Positions 15,529-22,679 of a stretch of 22,679 nucleotides of DNA are shown here, piece by piece. This DNA is from an uncultured Pirellulaceae bacterium. GTDB taxonomy: Bacteria; Planctomycetota; Planctomycetia; Pirellulales; Pirellulaceae. The notes below the pieces were generated by a model, which saw nothing but the letters and a program-made list of their open reading frames with translations, did not search any database and was not told the origin of the DNA. Location: contig CAKQWG010000038.1 in assembly GCA_934278005.1 (NCBI GenBank), positions 1-22,679 on the forward strand. Direction: 5' to 3'. The first letter of the stretch is position 1. Every line of letters begins with the position of its first letter. The translations under genes and the position numbers were made by a program.

Positions 15529-17808
15529 TCAGGTGCCGCTTGGGGCCACGCCAGAGTCGCGTTGCATGACGATCACATCGAATCTGTCGGCGATGGTTTG
15601 AAAGCCAGCCTGCCTTGCTTCAGCTTCCACGGTGGCGATCTCAGCAGACGTCTGTTGAAACCCTTCGCGGCGGTCGAGAATGATCCAGCGGTAGTGGGCG
15701 ATTGGCTGATCGCGTCGGTCGGCCAGGGCAGCCAATTGCGGACGCCGCAGCAAGTACTGGCCGACCGTTTCAACGTCGCTGTTGCCCACGAAGTGCGCGG
15801 CGATGCGACCGGTGGCCAGCACGGCGGAGCCATCCCGCTGGATCCGCTGCACCTGCCCGGTCAGCCACTGGCCGTCCTCTTCGCCGGCTTGGCGTCGTTG
15901 GTGTGGAGTATCTGTCGCTCCATAACTAAATGCGATGACATCCAGTAACGTGGGGCTGCTGTAGATCAACTGCCCTACGAACAGGCTCAGGATCAACCCC
16001 GTCGCCAACGCTCCGCCGGCAGCGCCTGCGGCGCGCGAACGATATCGCTTTACTTCCACTGGAGAGTTTTTGGATTGGGCGATTGCTGGGAGCGAACCGT
16101 GTGGCTGGGCGGCGTAAGCCCGCGTACCTTGGATCGTTGCCAGCCAGAATACAGGCAACAGCGTGCTGGCGTACTGAAAGGCTAGGGAGGTGGCGGGGCG
16201 ATGGTCCCAAACTAACAGCACGAGTAGTGGTAGGGCAGTAGCCAACACAGTCCGCCATCCTCGCAGCAGGCTCAGCATAAAGCAAGGAATCCACAAGCTC
16301 AATAAAAAATACAGCTTCTGCCAACGAAACAAACTGCCCCAAAACTCAGCTGGACGCAGCAGCGGGGAGAGTAGCACCTGTGCGGTGGTCGATCCGAGTG
16401 TTGCAAAACGCGCGGTTTGAAACTCGGCTATGCCACTGAAGCGATAGACGAGCACAAAGCTCAGCCCGCATGTGACGGCCAGCAACAGCCACACGGCGGC
16501 CGGCAAACCATAGGCCCTGGAACCGACCGATGCATCGCTAGCCTTAGTCCGCAGTGGCCACATTTTTGAGACGGCGGATACGCCACAAAATAAGCAAACG
16601 ATGACGATCACGCCCTCTTCCATCGACATGGCCAGTACGGCTAGCGCCAGCGCGAGGTACTGGCGGTGGGCAGTCAGCGCCCATATCGCGGCCAGCAGCA
16701 AAGGTATAGCCAAGCTGATGGGATGCCAGCCATAGGTATAGGCCACGTTCATCTGGCCCAAGACGGGTTGGGCCAACCAGGCCAATCCGAAGAGCAGTCC
16801 AGCCAGCCGCCCAAGTCCCTGCTGTCGCGCGATGCCCCATACAAATATCCCGCCGCTGGCGAGGGCCACGGACTGCAGCACGAAGAACAGATACACGCTT
16901 GGAAAGATGCTCCACAGCGGGACCAGCAGCAGCAGGCCTGGATTAAAGTGATCCCAAAATGTTGGCAGCACAGGCGATTCCAGCAGCAACCCCCTGCCAC
17001 CGGCCGTATTGGCCACGCGCTGCGCGAAATGTCCAAAGTCATTGAAGCCCAATTGAAAGTTGCTGTAGTAGGTATGTGACTGCCAGGTCCAACCGATACA
17101 GGCGACACCGCAGGCTGCGACGATCGCTACTAGGTCGCCCCGCAGTGCGTCAACCCGCCCACGGTTCCATTTCCACTGTGCATTCTTCCAGCTACCTAAG
17201 CTCCAGCGACCTAAGCTCCAACGACCTAAGCCCCAACGACCTAAGCCCCAACGACCTAAGCTGCTGAGCGATGAGTCGCTCGGGCAGTCGCGGGGCGGCA
17301 GTGCTGCACACTGTTGGATGAGCCAGGCGAAACTAATTCCGCTCCAGGTGGCTAGCCAGAGCGGCTCCCAGTAACCAGGTTGCAGTTCCGCTCCACGTGC
17401 GCGCAGGAGCATCGCCAGCAGCAGCGGTAGCCAGGCCATGGCTAATCCGCCAAGAGCCCAGCGGACCGTGGCGGCCCGCGGGTGCTCCGCAAGCTCAGCT
17501 TCCGTCTGAGCGTGAGAGCTGCTCAGCAGTATGGCGGCCATTGCGCACCACGACAACATTGCTAGGAATGCAAAGCCCCAGGCCCAGTAACTTGCCAGAA
17601 ACGGCTCCAGTTGTGGTGGTCCGCCGGCGAGGACTCGATAGCCCATTACGAAATGGACGCGGCTCGCCGTGGCTGTGGCTACGATGAACCACAACAACGC
17701 GGAGGCTGCGACTGTCGCCTGCCACCAGCGCCGCTGCAGCGCAGGAGAAGCTGGCTTGATCAGCGGACGGACTGGACGTTTCTTCTTGTTGCTAGCTTTA
17801 GTGCTCAT
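15529..17808 (-). CDS. DUF2079 multispanning membrane protein
   Basis: The 759-residue integral membrane protein begins with a basic cytoplasmic tail (MSTKASNKKKRPVR). Many hydrophobic helices follow (about 32-52, 75-97, 118-137, 148-168, 225-243 and a dense series to about 630), then a soluble C-terminal part of some 120 residues. After the fifth helix, NDFGHFAQRV and, 25 residues on, FWDHFNPGLLLLVPLW give the acidic-aromatic loop pattern of DUF2079, a family related in outline to GT-C glycosyltransferases. Its substrate is unknown. A short tandem Leu-Gly-Arg-Trp repeat interrupts the loop at 182-207. The ATG at 17808 has only a weak GATGAA upstream. It precedes hemL on the same strand with a 203-nt gap and is probably transcribed separately. 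Confidence 0.85.
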   Translation of the reverse strand: MSTKASNKKKRPVRPLIKPASPALQRRWWQATVAASALLWFIVATATASRVHFVMGYRVLAGGPPQLEPFLASYWAWGFAFLAMLSWCAMAAILLSSSHAQTEAELAEHPRAATVRWALGGLAMAWLPLLLAMLLRARGAELQPGYWEPLWLATWSGISFAWLIQQCAALPPRDCPSDSSLSSLGRWGLGRWGLGRWSLGRWSLGSWKNAQWKWNRGRVDALRGDLVAIVAACGVACIGWTWQSHTYYSNFQLGFNDFGHFAQRVANTAGGRGLLLESPVLPTFWDHFNPGLLLLVPLWSIFPSVYLFFVLQSVALASGGIFVWGIARQQGLGRLAGLLFGLAWLAQPVLGQMNVAYTYGWHPISLAIPLLLAAIWALTAHRQYLALALAVLAMSMEEGVIVIVCLFCGVSAVSKMWPLRTKASDASVGSRAYGLPAAVWLLLAVTCGLSFVLVYRFSGIAEFQTARFATLGSTTAQVLLSPLLRPAEFWGSLFRWQKLYFLLSLWIPCFMLSLLRGWRTVLATALPLLVLLVWDHRPATSLAFQYASTLLPVFWLATIQGTRAYAAQPHGSLPAIAQSKNSPVEVKRYRSRAAGAAGGALATGLILSLFVGQLIYSSPTLLDVIAFSYGATDTPHQRRQAGEEDGQWLTGQVQRIQRDGSAVLATGRIAAHFVGNSDVETVGQYLLRRPQLAALADRRDQPIAHYRWIILDRREGFQQTSAEIATVEAEARQAGFQTIADRFDVIVMQRDSGVAPSGT
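17191..17265 (-). repeat. 15-bp tandem repeat, five copies, encoding Leu-Gly-Arg-Trp units
   Basis: Five consecutive 15-bp units with the core acctaag run from 17191 to 17265; the middle ones are identical or differ at one or two bases. On the minus strand they encode LGRWG/LGRWS pentapeptides in a loop between predicted helices of the DUF2079 protein. The frame is kept, so copy-number change would lengthen or shorten the loop. Confidence 0.92.
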
Positions 17809-18049
17809 GATTTCATCGCAGGTGTGATGGCCAAGAATAGCAACGTAGGCGGGCTGGTTGTGCGCTACGCTGGCGAGCAGTAGCCAGACTAACTACCGAA
17901 CGTGCGCCGAGGCTAACGCTAAAATCAGCTCAAGCCGCAAAGTTTGACTAATCGTCCGCGGTAGCCGAGTCGATAATATCGATAGCGGTTCTCCCGCAGC
18001 CAGCACTCCTAACTCGCGGACAACCGACGACCTACAGGGACCAGCCATT
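17809..18049. other. 241-nt divergent intergenic region
   Basis: This spacer should contain promoters for the DUF2079 gene (minus) and the lipoprotein-oxidoreductase-pyrF cluster (plus). TTGACT at 17944-17949 resembles a -35 element and GATAAT at 17972-17977 a -10, but the 22-nt spacing is too long for sigma-70, so the pairing is doubtful. The -10-like sequence lies within a short TCGATAATATCGA palindrome (17970-17982). Confidence 0.4.
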
Positions 18050-18472
18050 ATGCGCACAATTGTACTACTGACTTTCGGATTTGGGTTAGCACTATCAAGT
18101 GGATGTTCGATGTGCGCGCCTGGGTTCCTGGATGACTATGCCACGGTCGGTGGCAAGTGGCAACGGAGCGATCCGGCACAGGGCCGCGTGGGTTCCATCT
18201 TCAGCGATCCTGGTTCGACGATCGCTGCTGGAGCGACAGGGCGGCCTATGGTAGACTCCCACTCTGTGGGGCCCCGAGACGAGTACTTCGGCGAGGCATA
18301 CATTGAGGGTCATGCGGGCACCGCTGCAGAATATGGCGAGCAGTTCGATGGCGAGTACTACGAACAGCAGAATGACATGGGGCATTCCGAGTTTGCTCCA
18401 GAGGTGTACCACGGTAGCGATGGTGAGCTCCAGTTCGACGACCAAACAATCATGCTAGGTGAAGAGTGGTAG
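18050..18472 (+). CDS. Small lipoprotein of unknown function
   Basis: The 140-residue product begins MRTIVLLTFGFGLALSSGC, a lipoprotein signal with lipobox LSSGC and the modified Cys at 19. The mature start CSMCAPGFLDDYATVGGKW recalls a small lipoprotein family I associate with Pirellulaceae; this is from memory and needs a search. The rest is acidic and rich in Gly, Glu, Tyr and Asp (EYFGEAYIEGHAG, FDGEYYEQQND), with no membrane segment or enzymatic motif. AGGGA at 18036-18040 is a suitably placed ribosome-binding site. The gene lies 27 nt before the Gfo/Idh/MocA gene and probably heads a three-gene transcript. An envelope location is likely; function is unknown. Confidence 0.75.
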   Translation: MRTIVLLTFGFGLALSSGCSMCAPGFLDDYATVGGKWQRSDPAQGRVGSIFSDPGSTIAAGATGRPMVDSHSVGPRDEYFGEAYIEGHAGTAAEYGEQFDGEYYEQQNDMGHSEFAPEVYHGSDGELQFDDQTIMLGEEW

Positions 18473-18499
18473 GCTGTTCGCTAGCGCGGAGGCCGCTTC

Positions 18500-19576
18500 A
18501 TGTCTGATGAACTATCCAGCCCTTTGGCCAACGTGCGTTATCGGCCGCAAAGCCCACGCAATTATGCGCCTCGCATCGGCATGATCGGTTGTGGAGGGAT
18601 TACGCACCAACATTTGCGGGCTTACCGATCGGCCGGTTTCAACGTAGTTGCATTGTGCGATATTCACGTGCAGCGCGCTCAAGATCGTGCCCACGAATTC
18701 TTTCCGAATGCGATGGTGACCGAGGATTATCAACAGTTGCTCCGCGATGATTCCATCGAGGTCGTCGACATTGCCACTCATCCGGCCGGGCGAGTGCAAT
18801 TGATCGAGGCGGCTATCCGCGCCGGTAAGCACGTGCTGAGTCAAAAGCCGTTTGTGCTGGATCTGGATGTGGGCCAGCGACTGGTAGCGTTGGCTGAGCA
18901 GCATGAAGTCTATTTGGCCGTCAATCAGAACGGCCGTTGGGCGCCTCACTTTAGTTACGCGCGGGTGGCCGCCAACGATGGCCTGCTTGGCGATGTATTT
19001 GCCGCCCACTTGGGATGCCACTGGGATCACTCCTGGGTAGCGGGAACTGAGTTTGAAAATATCAAACATTTGATTCTTTACGACTACGCTATCCACTGGT
19101 TTGACATCGTCCGTTGTTTTTTTTCTAAACAGCCGGTGCGCGAAGTGTTTGCAACCACGTCGCAGGTACCGCGGCAGACGCTGATGCCACCTATGCTGGC
19201 TCAGGCGCTGATCGAGTTTGAACAGGGGCAAGCCACGCTGGCCTTTGATGCGGGGGTCGTCTATGGACAACTCGATCAAACTTTCGTGGCTGGGACCGCT
19301 GGTAGCCTACTGAGCCAAGGCCCGAGCATCCAGTCGCAAACGTTGACTGTTACCACAGCCCAGGGAACTCACTCTCCAGCTTTGGTTGGAGCGTGGTTTC
19401 CCGATGGTCTGCATGGCACGATGGGCGAGCTGCTATGCGCGATTGAAGAGAACCGTCGCTGTACCATCGATGCACGCGACAACCTAGAGAGTCTCGCTCT
19501 GTGCTTTGCCGCGATTGCCAGTGCGGATTCCGGTCAGCCAGTTAAGCCTGGCGCAGTACGTAAATTGCCAGAGTAG
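18500..19576 (+). CDS. Gfo/Idh/MocA-family oxidoreductase
   Basis: The 358-residue NAD(P)-dependent enzyme has the N-terminal Rossmann motif GMIGCGGITHQHLRAY at 27-42, followed by CDIHVQRAQ ending the second strand. SQKPF around Lys116 corresponds to the family's EKP motif, with Gln in place of Glu. The C-terminal half has YDYAIHWFDIVR (194-205), with His199 and Asp202 in the positions of the usual catalytic His/Asp. No signal peptide is present, so it acts in the cytoplasm. The family oxidises or reduces sugars, inositols and related compounds; planctomycetes carry many paralogs and the substrate here cannot be inferred. GGAGG at 18488-18492 with 7-nt spacing fixes the start. pyrF follows after 21 nt. 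Confidence 0.9.
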   Translation: MSDELSSPLANVRYRPQSPRNYAPRIGMIGCGGITHQHLRAYRSAGFNVVALCDIHVQRAQDRAHEFFPNAMVTEDYQQLLRDDSIEVVDIATHPAGRVQLIEAAIRAGKHVLSQKPFVLDLDVGQRLVALAEQHEVYLAVNQNGRWAPHFSYARVAANDGLLGDVFAAHLGCHWDHSWVAGTEFENIKHLILYDYAIHWFDIVRCFFSKQPVREVFATTSQVPRQTLMPPMLAQALIEFEQGQATLAFDAGVVYGQLDQTFVAGTAGSLLSQGPSIQSQTLTVTTAQGTHSPALVGAWFPDGLHGTMGELLCAIEENRRCTIDARDNLESLALCFAAIASADSGQPVKPGAVRKLPE

Positions 19577-19597
19577 TCCTACCTAAGAGAGAGCAAC

Positions 19598-20500
19598 ATG
19601 CATTTTGGTGATCGATTGGCAGAGCAGGTTCAGCTGAAGAAATCGGCAGTGTGCGTGGGGCTTGATCCGCGTTGGTCCAGTTTGCCAGCGGCGCTGCGCG
19701 GCACGATCGATGCTAGGGACTTGATACAAGTAGCGGCGGCGACGCAGTGCTACTGCCAAGAGCTGATCGATGCAGTAGCAGTGTACACGCCAATTATTAA
19801 ACCCCAGGCCGCGTTTTTCGAACAGCTCGGCCCAGCCGGCATGCAGGTTCTGGCAGCGGTAATCCAGCATGCCCGCAAGCGTGGGCTGCTGGTGTTGCTC
19901 GATGGCAAACGGGGCGATATCGGCACCACCGCCGAAGGTTACGCAGATGCCTATTTAGGAGCCAGCAGCCCCTGGCAATGCGATGCGTTGACCGTCAATC
20001 CATACTTGGGCGATGATACGCTGGTGCCCTTTGTGAAAACGGCCAGCGCGCGCGACGCCGGGATTTTTGTATTGGTCAAAACTTCCAATCCTGGTAGCGG
20101 CTTTCTGCAGGACCCGCAGATCGATGGCGGGCAGACGATCTATGAACGGGTGGCGGACGCGGTGGAAGTCCACTCGCTAGCCACCCAAGGTAACGCGGGC
20201 TATGGCATCGTGGGTGCGGTGGCGGGCGCTACTTATCCAGACCAACTGCAAAAACTCCGCAGCCGGATGCCTCATACCTGGATTTTGATTCCCGGTTATG
20301 GCGCGCAAGGCGGTACGGCCCAGGATGTGGCCCACGGGTTCGATGAGCGAGGTCTGGGAGCCCTGGTCAACAGCTCTCGCGGGATTATCTTCGCCTACAC
20401 CCTGCCGCAATATGCACATTTGTCCTGGCAGGACGCAGTATCCACGGCCGCCGCTGATATGGCGCAGCAGCTGCGCGAAGCGGTTTTACAGAGAATGTGA
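19598..20500 (+). CDS. pyrF: Orotidine 5'-phosphate decarboxylase, type 2
   Basis: PyrF decarboxylates OMP to UMP, the last step of de novo pyrimidine nucleotide synthesis. The 300-residue length and layout fit the longer type 2 subfamily (about 270-310) rather than the roughly 230-residue E. coli type. GLDPRW is at 21-26, IIKPQAAFFEQ at 66-76, and the catalytic DxKxxD set is Asp102, Lys104 and Asp107 in LLDGKRGDIGTTAEGYADA. VNPYLGDD and the phosphate-binding IPGYGAQGGTAQD near the C-terminus complete the barrel. The start at 19598 is supported by the purine-rich GAGAGAG upstream. It is the last gene of the presumed three-gene cluster and faces the 445-residue sensor-like gene 79 nt away. Confidence 0.95.
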   Translation: MHFGDRLAEQVQLKKSAVCVGLDPRWSSLPAALRGTIDARDLIQVAAATQCYCQELIDAVAVYTPIIKPQAAFFEQLGPAGMQVLAAVIQHARKRGLLVLLDGKRGDIGTTAEGYADAYLGASSPWQCDALTVNPYLGDDTLVPFVKTASARDAGIFVLVKTSNPGSGFLQDPQIDGGQTIYERVADAVEVHSLATQGNAGYGIVGAVAGATYPDQLQKLRSRMPHTWILIPGYGAQGGTAQDVAHGFDERGLGALVNSSRGIIFAYTLPQYAHLSWQDAVSTAAADMAQQLREAVLQRM

Positions 20501-20579
20501 CTGGAAGTCAGGTGCGAGGGCTGCGAAGATGAATTCGACGGCTGCTGCAGTTGTTGCGGCTGCGCAGTTGCCCAGGGGC

Positions 20580-21917
20580 TCACACCCTGTGCAGCACCAG
20601 CTGCAGATTGTCGAGCGGCGCCGGACAGTGCAACACCGCGGCCCAGACGCCCTGTGCAGGTCGCAGCACTTCGCCCGTCTGATTGAGCTCATCGGTCGCC
20701 CACCAGCCAAGACTGCTGTCACTGCCGCTGCTCTCATGGCCGCTGCTCTCATCGCCGCTGCTGTCATGGTCGCTATTTGTCGGGCTGCGGTGCGCGCTAG
20801 TCGGCGTGGGCAGAAAAAAATGCTGCGTGGGCGCGTCGGATTGCGGGCGGCTGGAAAACAGGTTCCGGCCGTGGCCATCGTACACAAGCATGTCGGCATC
20901 GATGTTCGCAGCCGCGAGATGTGAATGGAGCATGCGTTCGATGTCCACTTCGACGATGGCTATGCCCCAGCGATGTGCAGCGTGAGACTGCTGCTCTTTC
21001 GAGCTCTTGGTTTGCAAGCGTGGCAAATCTAGCGGCAAGCCTAGCATGATCCGCGACCAGCCCGCAATGCTGCGGTCGAGGTCGAAGATAGGCGTCGAGG
21101 AATTCGCGCTAAAGACGGCTTGGTGAAATGCGCTTGCTGAACACTGTCGCAAACGGTCGACTGCGAGCGAGCGCAAATCGAACATGTCGCGTGGCCCGCG
21201 TTGTAGTCGCAGTCGTTCCTCGAACCTCTGCCGCTGGCAATCCGCAATGCTGATGGCGCATAGCTTCGTCTGCACGCGCATGTGGGACAGCAAAACGCTT
21301 GCCAGTTGTTGCGAACTCAAGGGGCGCATAGTGGAGCCGGAGTCGGGCTCTTGGACTGAGTTGGAGTCGGGTTTGAGGGGAGTGTCGGGCGGAGTAACGC
21401 GGCGTGTGGCATTTCGAAGGTCCGTTAAGGCTACCAGTGCGACTACGTAGTGCAGCGTCTGTAGCGTGCTGCTCAAGTCAGCGACGAGGGCATCGCGCAG
21501 TTGCCGCCCGCCGCGCAGCCAGCTAGCGAAATCTGCAGATGGCGGCGAAGCCGTTTCAGGAGCATTCGCGTCTGCTAAATGTTTGGCGTAATGGCTCGGC
21601 GCCTGTGCGACTTGCAATTGTAGCTGAGCGTCCTCTTGCTGATGCGACTGCTTGAGTGCGGTTAGCAAGGCTCGCTGCAGTCTGGCCTTAGATAGGTCGC
21701 TCAGACGATCTGCGGGACCGGTAGCTGGGCGATCTGGTGGCATTGACTCAATGCGAGCTGTTTCGGCAGCCGCGTTTTGAATCAGCCGTGTCCACTGCGC
21801 GAACGCCTGTGACGCCGGCGATTTCAGCAGAGCAGCTTGCAGTTGGGCATGCTGCGATTCATCCAACTGGCCCTCGAGCGATTGGCTGATCCACTGTGTT
21901 AACTGCCAGTCATTCAT
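20580..21917 (-). CDS. Putative partner of the ECF sigma factor, with a Cache-like sensor region
   Basis: This 445-residue protein is not in a family I can name. Its ATG overlaps the end of the sigma gene by 8 nt, so translation is probably coupled, as for sigma/anti-sigma pairs. Residues 1-50 (WISQSLEGQLDESQHAQLQAAL in part) resemble the short helical N-terminal segment of planctomycete FecR-like anti-sigma proteins. A Gln-rich linker follows, then a helix at 137-170. Residues 245-355 show a pattern like Cache/PDC sensor domains: STPIFDL, then WGIAIVEVDIERML, then DMLVYDGHGRNLFSS. No Cys/His zinc motif and no membrane helix longer than about 13 residues was found, which is odd for a protein with a Cache-like domain. 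A Ser/Asp/Gly repeat lies at 381-403. Functional assignment is inference. Confidence 0.6.
   Translation of the reverse strand: MNDWQLTQWISQSLEGQLDESQHAQLQAALLKSPASQAFAQWTRLIQNAAAETARIESMPPDRPATGPADRLSDLSKARLQRALLTALKQSHQQEDAQLQLQVAQAPSHYAKHLADANAPETASPPSADFASWLRGGRQLRDALVADLSSTLQTLHYVVALVALTDLRNATRRVTPPDTPLKPDSNSVQEPDSGSTMRPLSSQQLASVLLSHMRVQTKLCAISIADCQRQRFEERLRLQRGPRDMFDLRSLAVDRLRQCSASAFHQAVFSANSSTPIFDLDRSIAGWSRIMLGLPLDLPRLQTKSSKEQQSHAAHRWGIAIVEVDIERMLHSHLAAANIDADMLVYDGHGRNLFSSRPQSDAPTQHFFLPTPTSAHRSPTNSDHDSSGDESSGHESSGSDSSLGWWATDELNQTGEVLRPAQGVWAAVLHCPAPLDNLQLVLHRV
20721..20780 (-). repeat. 15-bp tandem repeat, four degenerate copies, encoding a Ser/Asp/Gly-rich tract
   Basis: Units of the type atggccgctgctctc occur at 20721-20735, 20736-20750, 20751-20765 and, more diverged, 20766-20780. 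On the minus strand they encode ESSGH/DSSGD-like pentapeptides in the C-terminal part of the sigma partner. The frame is preserved. Confidence 0.85.
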
Positions 21918-22518
21918 AGCCTGTGCTCGTTTCGTTGGAAGCTAGCCACTTTGAGCGAACGCATTTGGCGATTCCCAGGCGAGCTCGATGCAGTCGGACG
22001 GCGAGATTGGCAGGCGTAATGTTCAGTTCCTGACAGATAGCTTGAGGGTCCATCTCGTGCATTACGCTCAGTACGAACGCACTCGCTTGTTGGTGTGGAA
22101 TTTTCGCTAGGCAGCGTTGGACGATCTGACTCAGCTCTTGCAGCTCGATGACAGGCGGTGCAGGATGGTCGGGCCATGATTCCGGCCTCCATCTTCCGTT
22201 CGCATCGAACATCAAGTGAGTCAAGTCGCTGGACTGTAGAGCTGACGTGACGGGCGGCTGGCGCTCACGCCGGCGAATGGCATCGACGATCTTTCTATTT
22301 AGAATACTCAGCAGCCACTTCCACTGCGAACCTTTGCCAGCGAATTGCTGTTGATGACGGATGGCGGATAAGAAAGTTTCCTGCACTATTTCTTCCGCAT
22401 CGGCATCGCTGTGCACGCGGCTTCTGGCATAACGGAACAAACCGTCGGCATAGCGCTCGACCCACTTCTCGGGCCCAACGGCGGGTTCGTAATCTGATCG
22501 CGCAGGGTTGCTGGACAT
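21910..22518 (-). CDS. ECF-family RNA polymerase sigma factor
   Basis: The 202-residue protein has a sigma-70 region 2 at about 17-85 (YADGLFRYARSRV, then DAEEIVQETFLSAI, then WLLSILNRKIVDAIRR), which binds core polymerase and the -10 element. Region 4 at about 126-187 (CLAKIPHQQASAFVLSV, then ICQELNITPANLAVRLHRAR) is the helix-turn-helix for the -35 element. The linker (87-124) is longer than usual and contains MFDANGRWRPESW. Similar GxW-containing linkers occur in a subset of ECF factors, including, as I recall, those described as TIGR02943; that placement is uncertain. The ATG at 22518 has only a weak GGAAT upstream. Its stop overlaps the next gene by 8 nt, and a 7-bp repeat array begins 85 nt upstream. 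Confidence 0.9.
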   Translation of the reverse strand: MSSNPARSDYEPAVGPEKWVERYADGLFRYARSRVHSDADAEEIVQETFLSAIRHQQQFAGKGSQWKWLLSILNRKIVDAIRRRERQPPVTSALQSSDLTHLMFDANGRWRPESWPDHPAPPVIELQELSQIVQRCLAKIPHQQASAFVLSVMHEMDPQAICQELNITPANLAVRLHRARLGIAKCVRSKWLASNETSTGYE

Positions 22519-22601
22519 AGAGCCATTCCGCAGTGGGGCGAGCAGCTAATGGGGGATTGCAAAACCGCTGGATAGTCCGGCCGAGCGTCAGCGCTTCAGT
22601 C

Positions 22602-22679
<78 letters not shown>

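Noticed and set aside
15337..15948. 203-codon plus-strand frame
   Set aside because: Most of it lies antisense to the DUF2079 gene, which has clear membrane helices; GC-rich antisense frames are expected.
17944..17977. Sigma-70 promoter for the lipoprotein gene
   Set aside because: The TTGACT and GATAAT hexamers are 22 nt apart, outside the usual 16-18 nt range.
20298..20924. 208-codon plus-strand frame overlapping the end of pyrF
   Set aside because: It overlaps pyrF in another frame and the sigma partner in antisense; its Ala-rich middle is only the translated 15-bp repeat.

Overview
The window looks like a chromosomal segment of a planctomycete, probably of the Pirellulaceae (Rhodopirellula/Blastopirellula-like) group. 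This is inferred from moderate-to-high GC, weak Shine-Dalgarno signals, large DUF11-type secreted proteins, a small lipoprotein of a type I associate with Pirellulaceae, an ECF sigma factor with a large partner protein, and intergenic GC-rich repeats with a 'ggggctaacgccc' core. No tRNA, rRNA, CRISPR array, transposase, integrase or phage gene was recognised, so this reads as ordinary chromosome with repeat-rich spacers.

Layout. On the minus strand, 1-3205 holds an SLC13-type permease with two RCK_C domains followed by an L-2-hydroxyglutarate oxidase. A 558-nt divergent spacer leads to a secreted low-complexity protein on the plus strand (3764-4855). That gene ends tail-to-tail, with a 4-nt overlap, against a minus-strand fusion of a glucosamine-6-phosphate deaminase-like domain and a PIG-L/LmbE deacetylase-like domain (4852-6795). 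A 549-nt divergent spacer precedes a TerB-like protein (7345-7905). Next come a spacer with a 43-bp tandem repeat, a 949-residue DUF11-repeat surface protein (8376-11225) and a secreted glycerophosphodiester phosphodiesterase (11394-12215).

From 12371 to 17808 genes lie on the minus strand: a DUF2079 multispanning protein, then hemL and an SDR oxidoreductase spaced as an operon, then, past a hairpin-repeat array, a small orphan protein. From 18050 to 20500 three plus-strand genes sit 21-27 nt apart: a small lipoprotein, a Gfo/Idh/MocA oxidoreductase and pyrF. The window closes with a minus-strand ECF sigma factor whose end overlaps the start of a 445-residue partner with a possible Cache-like sensor region. 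A 7-bp tandem repeat lies upstream of the sigma gene and runs off the window edge.

How the genes relate. Clear metabolic roles are hemL (tetrapyrrole synthesis), pyrF (UMP synthesis), lhgO (2-hydroxyglutarate oxidation, possibly supplied by the adjacent permease), the amino-sugar fusion protein and the glycerophosphodiesterase (phosphodiester scavenging). The most notable points are the ECF sigma/Cache-like pair, the array of stem-loops with complementary loops at 12910-13057, and the number of unrelated short tandem repeats (43, 29, 15, 15, 12, 7 and 6 bp), four of them in frame inside genes.
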